Assembly: GCA_964247055.1 (NCBI GenBank)
Contig: OZ176050.1
Span: 2,852,001-2,916,000, forward strand
Reading direction: 5' to 3'
DNA length: 64,000 nucleotides
Source: Paragordius varius
Taxonomy: Eukaryota > Nematomorpha
The translations under genes were made by a program, and so were the position numbers. Of this stretch, positions 27,901 through 55,216 are shown piece after piece. Each line of letters starts with the position of its first letter. Within the stretch, counting starts at the first letter, position 1. The notes beneath the pieces were generated by a model. The model made no database searches. It saw only the letters and a program-made list of their open reading frames with translations, and was not told the DNA's origin.

Positions 27901-30900
27901 TCTGTAAAAATTTAGAATTCTCAAAAATATAAACAACAAAAAAATTTCACAGATTCAGACGTATTCATGCTTAAATTTAAATAAATTAGCAGAGGTTTAG
28001 ATATTCAAGTGGTTAGCGAATTTTAGTTTTTGCATACTTTTACTTATATGGCACTTGTTTTTTATTAATAAATAATAATTAACAACCAAATAATGAAGCA
28101 TTCTTTGGAGGCCTAATTCACTCAATCTAAAATATCAAGTCTGTAAAACAAACATATAGAATCTGGAAAATTGACACGATTTTTTTATATAAACAAATTT
28201 TCGAGTATTTTTTATACGAAAAAAATGTAAGATATTAAATTACTTCAATTAATTTGCCTGTTTTATCGTGCAAAGTTACATCGACCTGAATGCTTCTCTC
28301 ATCTATTTGTAGGATTGTTTTAGCGGATGATTTGTGGCTTGAATCGCTTAGCGATAAAACATTGCGAAAAAGTTCAGCAGCCACCAAAGTTATGTACAAA
28401 TCATTTCGAAACTCGTCTTAAATAAATCACGGGAATTAATATTGAGCGTGATTAAAAATAAATGAATAATAAACTTACTTGGTTGAATAATTTCAGTTGA
28501 ATCCATACGGCCTATTTTAACGCTGTTTCTTGAGATTTTAGTATCCTGTGATAGAGAGAGATATACATTTTATATGTTAAAAATAGAACTTTTGTGTATA
28601 TGGCAACTCGTAACACTAGTTTAGTACAAAAAATATTTGATAAGTATAAGAGTTTAAATAACGAAAATTAATTTGACCCAAAATCATATTTGAAAATATA
28701 TCATCTTATAAATATTTAACGCAAGGAATTACTAATTACTAAAATGACCGTTTATACCTAAATTAAAATATGTATAGATTTATATAATAATTCAAAGTAC
28801 TCTTTTTATATATGATAGATTCAAACTAAAATTGGATAATAACTCCAATTTTATCAATATACTTTTAGAAATTGATAAAAACTAAGTAATAAATGAAGGT
28901 AGACCTCATCATTCAATTTATCAAAGCGCTTAAGAGAAACCCATATTCCCAAACCATTATTATTTATGATTTCAGGATTTTGAATGATTTTTTTAATAGC
29001 TTGCGTTGTACTTTCATGCTCCACACAACTAATTTATAAGCATTATAAAAAACTTATTATATTATATCATATAATTTAAACAAATTTGTCAAAGGATAGA
29101 ATTAAAATCTTTTAATAAATGAAAAATTAGCAATATAATAAACGACAAATCGCATACCTAAAAATAATATTTGAAAACGAAAAATATAAACTAGGTTCCA
29201 TAAAATTTAACCCTATTCTTATCATTAAAAAAATGTTAATCGTTAGTAAATTTATATAAACATAAAAAATTACAAGTATGTTAAACATCACATAAATGTT
29301 GGGAACTGTAAAAAATTAATTACAGGGAAAAGGGGATAAAATGTTGAATCGATGGATCCGTATTACAATCACCGCGCAAATATTCAGTAATATCCAATGC
29401 TATTTGTATATAAAAAAAATATAATTATTTATCAATAAAATATATGGAAGACAAATATTTTTTATATAGTTAAACCATATTTCTAACATAATTTTTTTAA
29501 TGTAAAGTAACGTTTTAGGCTGGGTATTAAGGAATTGTAAATTGTTAAGACATTCAAATTTTGTTTAACAATTTGATATTAATGGTTTTCTTTAAAAAAA
29601 TAGTCTTTTATTTTTCATGTTTTTTTACAATTAAAATTCTTATTCGGCATATATAAACGAAAAAATATCCTATAATTAAAATAACCTGCAATCGCATAAG
29701 GACGTCTAATATTATGAGTCAATTTTTCAATATCTTTCATTAGTGATGTATTAATATCCATAGTTCCTATGCACAAAAATATAATTTAATTTTTTATTTT
29801 CAATTAAATTGTATGAAAATCATATTAATAATCGATTGTGACTAAAAATGTTGCGAATTCATGTAGAAAATTTACAACAATTTTTATATTTCAAATCAGC
29901 TTAGGCCATCCATATCATAAAAAATCTAGCTACAACCGCTATATATACTTAATGTTCATGATATAAAATGGACAAACAATTTAAATATATAAATATATAT
30001 ATATGTAGCGAATCTCCTAACTACGATTGCCATGGATTAATAGGTAAAAAAGGAGCTTCTATTAAAAAAATAATTAAAAAAAGGGGCGATAAAAAATGAA
30101 CGTGGTAATTTATTTTAAATAAAGGGTTGAGCCATATAATAGACAGTTCCAGCCCATCAGCTTTATTTAGTAACGCATTTATTACGTTTTTGGATGGTTT
30201 CTCTGATTTTTCTATCATGTTGATTTTCAATTTATCTAATTTCCTAGACTTGTGAAGAAATCTAATTAGAAAATCTAAAGGAGCCATAGCCTAAGGGTAA
30301 AAGACCATGAGCAATACATCAGCAAAGGCAAATGGGCCAGTCAGAACTTATTGGCACAAATAATCATACAATAATTAAAGTTGAGAAGGTCATAACTAAT
30401 ATTAAAATCAACATAAAACGAAAATCAGGAAAACCATTGAAATCCAAAAACATAAGGCATAATTAAATAAATATGATGGGCTGGACCTGTCTACTATATG
30501 GCTCACTTTTTATAATAATTTATTTATTTTTTTATAAATAAAAGCTCCTTTCTTTTTACATAAATCCAGGCATTCATAGTTATGTGATTCGCTAACAATT
30601 ATACATAAACATTTTAATTGCTAATGTCCACTTTTTTATAACATCACTTGCTATACATATATATATATATATATATATAGCGGTTGTAACTAAATTTTTT
30701 ATGATAATGGATGACCTAAGCAGATCCAAAATATGATTTTTCTTAATTTTTTGTAATTATCGAGGATTCACATTTTTAGCCACAATAAATTATTTATATT
30801 ATTATTTAAATATGCGCAATCTCTCCACTTTTTGATTCATCAAGTCAATGATGGACTCTATAAATCAATTTTATAACTTGAATTTTACCTACCGATATGA

Positions 30901-32344
30901 ACGGCCCGACAAATTAGATAAAATTTGTGAGAGTTAGGAACATCCTTCAAACCAACATTCTGTAATATAGTTAAAAAATAAATGATGTTGCATCTAAATT
31001 ATAAATTTAATAATCATCATGAAATTTACCGTAAAAATAGCTTGATTATTTCCACAATATGGAGTCTTTTGGTTATTGAATGCAATAGAGTTTACAGAAT
31101 CATGCGTGTGATCCATTTTCTCAGTATTATATAGGCAATTATTCATGAATCGTAACATCATTTCATCCGTGCGTTCAGAATTAAATTGTTGAGCATTACC
31201 CGTTAAATGTTTAATGTGTTGATGTTGATTATTTTTTAAACTAGGGTAGTTTCTGGGAGTTAATTGTTCTTGATTTTTCCATACCATGTAAAAGGTTTGA
31301 CTAAAAAAATAAATATATCATATATATTAACAAGTTATATATACAAAAATATAATTTTTTTCATGCAACATAGCCCGAGTTATTTTACCCAAAAATCTTA
31401 GTTATTCAGATTTCTTCCAAAATGACTAAAAACTATGATCCAAATAGATATGTGACGACTAATTAATGAACCTGATCAATAATTATGGAAAAAAATCATC
31501 AAGATGTAATGATATATTTTGATATTCATTTTTTTATTTTGATTATTACCATAAGTTATGCTTTTCAGGATTATATGCCTTAAATTTGTCGGAAATGTAT
31601 CAGGATATTGCATGCGAAAATAATTTTTATAAATTAGTAAAAAACCAATAAATATTTACTGCGCGTGTCAAATTGGTTATTGATATTATTCGGACTCGAA
31701 GGTTTTAGGTGTTTAATCAAATAAATTATTCAAAGAAAATATATATTATTTTAATAAAACCTTATATAATCCTGTTTTTTGGAATCATAAATAGAAAGGA
31801 ATAATTCGATTGATCCCGTGTTACCTTGTTTCGTAAGATTTCGGGCAGTAGATAAAGATTCAGATATTAAATTATTAATTTCGACATATAAATGACATAC
31901 ATTCCGTGATGATTCGTATGAATAACAAATATTATGAGTAAAATTTACTTTAATTCAAACAACTTTTCTTGGTCCACATGCTAAAATAAAAATTATAAAA
32001 TTACGCAAAAAAAATTATCCAAAAAACGACAATTAGGAGTGTTAGTGACTAGTGGCAAACAAAGAGCACTAATATTATATTTTTAAAAAATACTTATTGC
32101 ATATATTAATTTGATGGAGCATATTTTGATAAAGCTGAGATTCCTCAACCTATACTTTTACGATAATGTCGTTACATTCTTTGTAGATTCTGTGTCCATA
32201 ATATGTTTTTTCTTTATCAATGCCATTAATTCTCGTTTCAAGAATATAAATTTTGGATCATTTATCTAAATTATAAATTTTGAAAACTTTATACAGCACA
32301 CCCAATTTTTCAAACCAAACATTACCAGTTTTTACAATTTCCAT
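12973..32344 (-). CDS. DOCK1: DOCK-A subfamily Rac guanine-nucleotide exchange factor
   Basis: Activates Rac at the membrane, normally with ELMO. Resolved exons: 32344-32288, 32265-32176, 32149-32094 (these three tentative), 31947-31761, 31300-31030, 30959-30893, 29766-29686, 29399-29324, 29028-28905, 28545-28479, 28416-28244, 27016-26909, 22115-22052, 21988-21879, 21800-21488, 21283-21182, 21047-20783, 20661-17927, 17860-17604, 17313-17227, 17150-17060, 17028-16944, 16880-16781, 16702-16616, 16342-15932, 15733-15650, 14687-14553, 14309-14023, 13937-13366, 13298-12973; near 2,490 aa. DHR-1 is shown by FRNDLYITLVAAE, KPKWDESFK, KDKSETPFALSYL and STKLTQN. DHR-2 is shown by FVYRGNAFERIAEF, WVEKTIIHAQFPLPSML, SPLQNAIETM and LLNGIVDPAVMGG, the last carrying the nucleotide-sensor Val and typical of DOCK1/2/5 rather than DOCK3/4. 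The tail begins GHPPPI. No N-terminal SH3 domain was found. One or more small exons between 32094 and 31947 are unresolved. Could equally be named ced-5 or mbc. Confidence 0.9.
17927..20661 (-). other. DOCK1: 2,735-bp DOCK exon
   Basis: A single uninterrupted exon covering the helical (ARM-like) region from TDRKYSHYKNVIDNYL through the first helices of DHR-2 (GDWDIYQQYLDLL ... KRKADLLEWNLK). Flanking exons are 57-570 bp, so this block is unusually intron-poor. It contains a Ser/Asn-rich low-complexity insert near 19870-20090. Both ends have GT-AG junctions and the phase fits (1+2733+1). Confidence 0.85.
22744..26501 (+). CDS. Large protein with MATH-like N-terminus, nested in a DOCK intron
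   Basis: Predicted 1,180 aa from three exons: 22744-26049, 26179-26318, 26405-26501. I do not recognise a named family. Residues about 75-245 have the pattern of a MATH/TRAF-like beta-sandwich: HKWSITFSLKYRK, YLACYLTW, VLDMVITLIHPYH, SYGTNRFVSLEQL and NNFFIQLELRH. The middle is low-complexity, rich in Asn, Lys, Asp and Glu, with a basic Ser/Arg stretch (SPFRSRSRMMS). A second ordered block lies near residues 855-960 (KIVVYIELLDICNVTHLQP). The C-terminus, VWRQYTYMRNELLALRKDN onward, is a short coiled coil. The first intron is 129 bp with no in-frame stop, so retaining it would keep the frame. The gene lies wholly inside DOCK intron 26908-22116 on the opposite strand. The MATH assignment is by eye only. 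Confidence 0.8.
26630..26662. repeat. (AT)n microsatellite
   Basis: A run of alternating TA just downstream of the nested gene. Similar runs occur at about 30655-30680, 33205-33232, 50757-50780, 53201-53230 and 61718-61733; several abut or lie within mobile elements. Confidence 0.9.
29838..30783. mobile_element. Foldback element: two inverted copies of a 450-bp unit
   Basis: The left arm (about 29838-30290) and right arm (about 30330-30783) are imperfect reverse complements almost to the centre. Matched landmarks: ctaaaaatgttgcgaattc/gaatcctcgataattac at the tips, gcttaggccatcc/ggatgacctaagc, acaaccgctatata/tatatagcggttgt, aaaaaaggagctt/aagctcctttctt and gagccatataatagacag/ctgtctactatatggctc. 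Both arms encode related peptides read towards the outside (NKADGLELSIIWL in the left arm, NKYDGLDLSTIWL in the right); the left arm has an 88-codon open frame, the right arm is broken. It fills most of the DOCK intron 29767-30892. Class unknown. Confidence 0.75.
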
Positions 32345-35300
32345 GCGTTATGCATATGTTTAGTGCTTAAATGAAATTTATGAAGTAAAATGTGGCTTTG
32401 TAGAAAGCCTGAAAAATTGTTGACAAACACGCACTTGTATATATATTTATATATATATTAAACCAGAGTAAGAATTATTTTATCATTGATAAAATTGAGG
32501 ATGGTATAGCCGCTTTTTTGAATTAACTATGTAGTTTTGCCCTACCATGGGAAAAATTAGAGGGGTATCTAGAGAAAATAGAGATCCTCAGAGTTTTGAT
32601 TTTTTACTACGTGTTTGATACATGGAGGCCTCATCTATTATTTCTTACATGCGCGGAGAGTCACCAGCTATTTTCAGAAATACATCAGGTCATAAGCTGC
32701 TAGCATGAAAATAGGAATTTACGAAATTGGCTTTTAATCAATTTTCAAAAAGTGTATCACTGTGTTTTTATCCGTTATAAATCAATTATTCCCTATGTCA
32801 TGTTCGTCCCCATCCTTCATATGGCGTTTTTGAACTGATAATAATTATAAATCCGGAAAACCCATAGGATTATCGAATTATAAAGAAAAACCTAATTAAC
32901 AAAAATTATGCTGAAAGTGACGGGGCTATTTAAACTTTTTCTGTAGTTAGCGCCTTTCTCAGAAAAGGAGAAAAATATGTTAAATTTTGAGCGTTTTTCC
33001 GAAAATCTGAAGACTTTTAATAAATTTTTTATATTTTCCCCGGAGTAAGGTGCATATTAAATCTCGTTTTTTTCCAAAAAACTAAAATTCCAATAAATAT
33101 TAGCTAGCGAATGATTATGAAATAATAATTATTTTTCTGATGGCCGCTTAATTTGATATTTAACTCTTTAAAACAAATTAGATTGGATAAAATAAATTAT
33201 TATACATATATATATATATATATATATATATGTTTAGTAGAAATATAAAAAATATAATGCTCTGTTTATTTCTTCTTGTCATAATATTGGTGCGTAGCTA
33301 TGTATACCTAAAATGTTTTTTGTTGTATTATTGTCAAGTGGTGAGCCGGACTCTTATACTGTGTGTGTGAAGTAACAAGTTTCACAACTATAAAAATTTC
33401 CCTGCATTTTTAGCTAGGGCAGGCGAGTGTTAGAATTGACAAGTCTGGATGCAGTTTAAGTCCTTACCATTTTATAAATGAGATAAGCACTCTAAACGAA
33501 AAATATTTGTTTAAAAATGTCATTTGTATTGTGTAGATGCTGTTGATTTCTACCATTGGTTTTAAATAACTACAAACAAAACTTTAACTCATCAAACTAT
33601 ACGTATCTATCATATACTATATTTTTATCTTACAACATGATCAACCAATTAAAAAAATAATTTCTTTAATTCTTTTGTGCGGGTATACTATAATTAGGAT
33701 CATTTGAAGGTATGTAAAAATATGTAAATAAAATTAATTGCTCTATCGGAGTATAGGCACTGCAAATATTGTCATTTGTGTTGTGTGGATGCTGTTGATT
33801 TCTTCCATTGGTTTTAAATGACTAACAAACAAACCAAGTAAATCATCAAACTATACCTATCTATCATATACTATATTTTTATCTTACAACATGATCAACC
33901 AATTAATAAATATATATTATCATAAGATCTTGAAATTTTTTTTTGTTGTGCGGGTATACTATTATAAGGATCATTTGAATGTATATGAAAATATGTATAT
34001 AAAATTATTTGCCCTAATCAGAGTATAGGCACTGAATAAAATACGGTATAAGTAGCACAATTGAATTGATTGATGATATGGTTAACTTAACTGTAACTTT
34101 ATTTAGTAAGATATCAAATCTTAATCGTATTATTATTAACTGTTTTGTTATGGTTTAAGCTTGACAAGGTACTGATACTCCAGCCGGCTATTTTTAAAGA
34201 CCAATAAATGGTTGAATACTACTTGTTAACTATAACTTTCTTAAGAAAATTATTATTATATATATTTCGCATTTTAAATTGAACATTATAAATTGTTTTT
34301 TTTATAAAAGAAGACTCGACTTGATACGTTTATTCTTCACGCCAACAATTTTTAGGTAGAAGTAGCGAATTGAATGGTTTACAAAACTCTCTTCATCAAA
34401 ACTTTGCTAAGGGATTTATCCATGCTTTCAGTAAAAAATCTTTTCTCAAAAATTAGCATACCTCTCTATATTTGTCTTTCTCTTCGGCCCTTCTACTTTA
34501 ATCCCATTTTAAACAGGCTTTAAATTTTTGAGACACATCAGGCTAGCTAAGTCTAAAAAAATTGGTATAACACTTACCTTTTCAATTTTTTGTTCCAGTT
34601 TATGTATTGAATAGTTTTATATCCCAAAGTTAAATTTCGTAAATATAGAGTTTTGAAAGTTATTTTAGTTTAATCATATGTATATGATAAATAAATATTA
34701 TATCTTTACAATTTTGTGACACTTATTGTGTCTATTGGGACAGTCCCGAAACTAATAAGATGATATTAAAATCAAAATATATTAACATTTTTTTGGTAAA
34801 TTAACTTGTGAATTTTTTAATAATTTCTTCTAACCATAATATACATTTATTGCCCGTTGAATTGCGCAGTGTCTACCAAAAAAATATGATAAAATATACA
34901 TATTCTGATAGGAAAATGTATCAGCATGTTGCTTTTGGCCCTTGCGAGTGATATAAGAAAGTTATTTACACTTTTGTGATAAGTGCTCCGCATCTGAAAA
35001 TGGCAAAATTGGCCCACATCTTTCATAAGTATTTTATCAAAGCTAAAGGCTTCATTCCAAAAATTATTTATAAAATATATCATAAAATTCATGTAAAAAC
35101 CTATGTGGGCTACGAAAGACCTAATATTTTTTGCTCTTCTAATATGAACTAGTTCTCTTAAAATAATTAATGCCGAGATGGCTTCATAAAAATTTAATTA
35201 TATACTAAATTTTGATATAAATATTATTTTAAAATCAATGCATACATTTTCCAAAAATTTATTCGAAAATTTCGTTGAAGTTTTTTTATCCTTTGAAACA

Positions 35301-35563
35301 TGATGGCTAATGCCTATTTAGAGCCTAAATACAAAAATTTGGTTACAAAAAAAAAGGACAGTTCATGATTGTAAAATTTAATAAACTAAATATAAGGGTA
35401 CAGATATGAGTCAATTGTAATCTTATTATTTAATACTGAGGTCAATTTAGAGAAAACTCATTGTAACAGTGATTTTTACCCGATCATTAAATAAATAGAA
35501 TTATTTGGCGAAAGGATTTCAGCTTTCCTCGTGTTTTAATCATTACTCACGTTTATAGTTGAT
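32345..35563. promoter_or_regulatory. Divergent DOCK/clathrin upstream region
   Basis: 3.2 kb between two genes transcribed away from each other, so both promoters should be here, along with any non-coding first exons. It contains a tandem duplication (33516-34040) and an (AT)n run. A possible splice donor on the minus strand near 34580 (aaaag followed by gtaagtg) could mark an upstream DOCK exon, but no SH3-like peptide is readable. No core promoter motif is distinct. Confidence 0.5.
33516..34040. repeat. Tandem duplication, two copies of about 255 bp
   Basis: Copies start at about 33516 and 33768. Shared landmarks, spaced alike: gctgttgatttctaccattgg, ctatcatatactatattttt, caacatgatcaaccaatta, gtgcgggtatacta, aggatcatttgaa and gagtataggcactg. 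They differ by substitutions and a small insertion. No coding potential. It lies between DOCK and clathrin. Confidence 0.9.
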
Positions 35564-52095
<16,532 letters not shown>

Positions 52096-52535
52096 ATTTT
52101 ATACATATGCATATAAATATATTAATTATCACTCTATTTCTTATCATAACACTATTTATTTACTTTTTTATATTTTTATAAAGACGCACTATCCTGTCGC
52201 ATTTTAAATCCCCTTTGTATGATGATTGATTTTGTGGAAAAAACCTTGTTTGTTTTATTATTATTTTAAAAAAATATATAATGTTTTTTTTAAACCTCAT
52301 AATCATCATTTTTAGCAAATTACATTTCATTTTTGTTTGCCTTATATTTAAGTACACAATTTTTCTTTTATATTTTTATGTACCTAACACCCAAATAATT
52401 TATAGCTAATTTATAAATACTTTTTCACATTGAATATTAATTTTAAGGGTTATCGGTTGACGTTAATAATATATTACAAAAGTATTTCATTGTTACAAAA
52501 GGGTTATTTATGCATAATATATATATATATTATTG

Positions 52536-53022
52536 TTATTGTAGCAAAGATCGTTGTCGATTTATTGCTTTTTCAAAGGTGTATTTTCTCCAGTTTATTC
52601 GATTGTAAGTGAGTGATGTTAGCTGTTGTAAAGAGAGATTGGTTTCTTTGGTTAGGTTTTCGATCCAGCGCATCTTGCAGCGTCCACGTTTCCTGGATCC
52701 TTCGACCTTGCTTGTCATTAGTTGGAATTCCAAGTCATTAGCTCTGGTAATGTGACCAAAGTATGATAATTTCATTTTGAGACACATGCCAATCAGGTGT
52801 ATCTCGGGGTTTATATTGTCAAGGATTACAGTGTTCTTTATTTTGTCTTTCCAAGTGATTCGAAGTCTTCCGCCAGCACCAGATTTCGAAGGCGTTAATG
52901 TATTTTTCGTCTACTTTTTTATTGTCCAGCTTTCTGATGCATATAGCATGCTAGGAAATATTAGGGCTTTAACTAAACGGATTTTTGTTTTAAGTTTGAT
53001 GTCATGTGATGACCATAGTTTA
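52536..53022 (-). mobile_element. LINE 3' fragment, RT C-terminal region
   Basis: The minus strand encodes the typical C-terminal end of a CR1/RTE-like reverse transcriptase. Near 52830-53000 it reads TKIRLVKALIFPSMLYASES, WTIKKVDEKYINAFEIWCW and RK; at 52560-52790 it reads KLSYFGHITRANDLEFQLM, KVEGSRKRGRCKMRWIENL and TNLSLQQLTSL. The two parts are separated by a frame break. The 3' end runs into (TA)n near 52520. Heavily 5'-truncated, hence non-autonomous. Confidence 0.88.
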
Positions 53023-53196
53023 TTAAACTTTAAAAAAACTAAAATCATGATTATAAACGCTCATAACCACTATAACAACATATCTTTTCACAACCAACAA
53101 ATAGAAGTAGTGTCCCAATACACTTACCTAGGCAGTCTTCTAAATACAACTAACAACAGCACCCCAGACATCAAAAGAAGAATGGGAATTGCTAAG

Positions 53197-53201
<5 letters not shown>
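53023..53201 (+). mobile_element. Inverted 5' segment of the same LINE
   Basis: The plus strand encodes NFKKTKIMIINAHN, QIEVVSQYTYLGSLLN and PDIKRRMGIAKTN, the RT segment that lies just upstream of RLVKALIFP in this family. It abuts the 3' fragment head to head at about 53022. The order and orientation fit a single insertion with a 5' inversion (twin priming) better than two separate insertions. Confidence 0.82.
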
Positions 53202-53234
<33 letters not shown>

Positions 53235-55216
53235 CCCTATGCGTTTTTCAATATAATACTTTTGGGGCCCCGGCTTAAAAAGGAATTCAGAATTACGCAG
53301 TTATCAAATTAACCGTTTTTGACAAAGGCTAATCATAAAAAACCAATTGTGCAATATTTTGAGGTAAATCCCATTTTTTTAAATTTATGATAAAAATTGC
53401 ATAAATCGATAGCTGCCACACACCTTAAAATTACAATAGGTTACCAAAATTTTTAAATAACCATGTTGATTTTGATAGGACTACTTATCTTTTTATATAT
53501 AATTTTTATCGCGCACGCCGGATTTGTTGTGTTAAATAGGATGGGATCGTATCATTGAATAGCGTTTTGGATTATAAGCATTACACATTGCAACAGAATC
53601 CCTATACTCTTTTATAATATATGTTTTCAATGAATTGTGTCAAAATTATGCAGTGTTAGATGGATAGCTAATTTCTAGTTATCTGTTTCTTAATTTGATT
53701 TAAATAAAACGTATTTTTCTTTTATATAATAAATGTTCTCATAATTTTTTTTCTAAAATGGCATATACCCTAAGAAAAATATGTAAAAAAGGTCTTTAAT
53801 TTAAGATAGAACCTATCGACTACTTGACTTTCTTTCTCTCTTATTAGGAGCCAAGTGTAGAAAATGTCTAACCGGAATCATCACTTCGGATATCTACGTA
53901 ATTTTATTATATAATACCAAATTGTTGCTAATATTAGTTATTTGATTGTAAAAATTTTAAAATAAAATATCGCATAATTATTGAGGCAATTCATCATTTA
54001 ACTTATTTTTTGCATATATTAGCCTTAATCAAGCGATCCCGATTTAAAATTTTATTAGCCTAAACACTCAAGAGTTTTCAAAAATCTAGGGTGTATGATA
54101 TCGTGCTCTGTTTCAAATTTGTGTTTTGATTGAAATTAATATAAAAAAATACAATAATATTTGAAAAGATGAAAGGTAAAGATTTTTTTATGATATTGCT
54201 TAAAAGTAAAAAATATCAGCTTCTTTTTTCAACCTAACCCTATTTAAATTAATATTTTTTAGCCAATACGATTTGGATTTTTAATTAGAGGTGAAATTAG
54301 AATCGATTTGGTAAATTAGAGAGTAAAAATATTGTTCACTTCAGTTTTTTTACTTTTTAGTCAAGAATCTTTTACGCTAAAACCCTCCCACAGCGACTGA
54401 CGTTATTAGAAATTTCGGAGCGGTTCGCCTTTGAATACTTTTTAAATTGGTGTTTTATTAAAGGCCGAATGCCCTATATGTTCGATTATTGCGTACCCCT
54501 AAATAAATAAAGCTTAAAATTTCAAAACGTTTTCAGTAAAATTGCATCAAATTCTTGAGTTTTGGGATTTTAAAAATAACAGCTTAATCCACTCTAATTA
54601 AAAGAGGGAAAAGGACAAAAAATATATATTTTCTTTCCAAATGTGCTGTTTGAAAAAATATTACAAATTATTTGGAAAGATAAAATTGAAAACAAGAATT
54701 ATTGAATCGAACCCAATACACCCTTTGCTTCCTTAAAATAAAACTCTCATACTTTGGTCACACCAGTGTTATCCATAAAACACAACTGGTGCAGTATATA
54801 TTTAAGAATTTAATTAACACTTATATTTAATTTTAATTAGAAGATATAAGTCGCATTAGTGCCAAAAATTGCGGTTAAGTATTAAAAATAGTCTCGTTAT
54901 ACGAAATAAAAAACAGCCTTCATTATACACAGACGGTATAATGATTAAAAATTCATAATTATCATTTATTATGATAATATGTATTTAGAGAGTATTGTAA
55001 GCAAAACAAAGTAAAAAATACAATGTCAATTTAATTTTCGCCTACGTTCTACATTTTTGGCTACCAAAATTAATCTTTGATTACCGATAACTTTTGACAA
55101 TTGTTAATAATTATTACCTCTTTAAACTTTTTGGCTATTGAATTGCTGTAATAATAAGTATAGAGTAATTTCAGTATTCACGATAAAAATTGATATACAT
55201 AAACAAGATTATAAGG

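Larger units (their letters stand above)
52096..55216. other. Clathrin/CLC intergenic region
   Basis: Contains the clathrin 3' UTR, a LINE fragment (52536-53201) and about 2 kb of AT-rich sequence upstream of the chloride channel. Apart from the LINE and an (AT)n run I see no gene. Confidence 0.5.

Noticed and set aside
31950-31985. Exon encoding HVDQEKLFELK in DOCK
   Set aside because: It has a good acceptor and donor, but the following acceptor overlaps its end, so no consistent join was found.
34847-35092. 81-codon minus-strand frame in the DOCK/clathrin interval, considered as the missing DOCK SH3 exon
   Set aside because: The peptide lacks the SH3 pattern (ALYDF, acidic loop, WYRG); no convincing junctions. 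Left unassigned.
52777-53256. Single 159-codon plus-strand frame read as one gene
   Set aside because: Only its last third is RT-like; the first part is antisense to the LINE 3' fragment, so the frame is fortuitous across the inversion junction.
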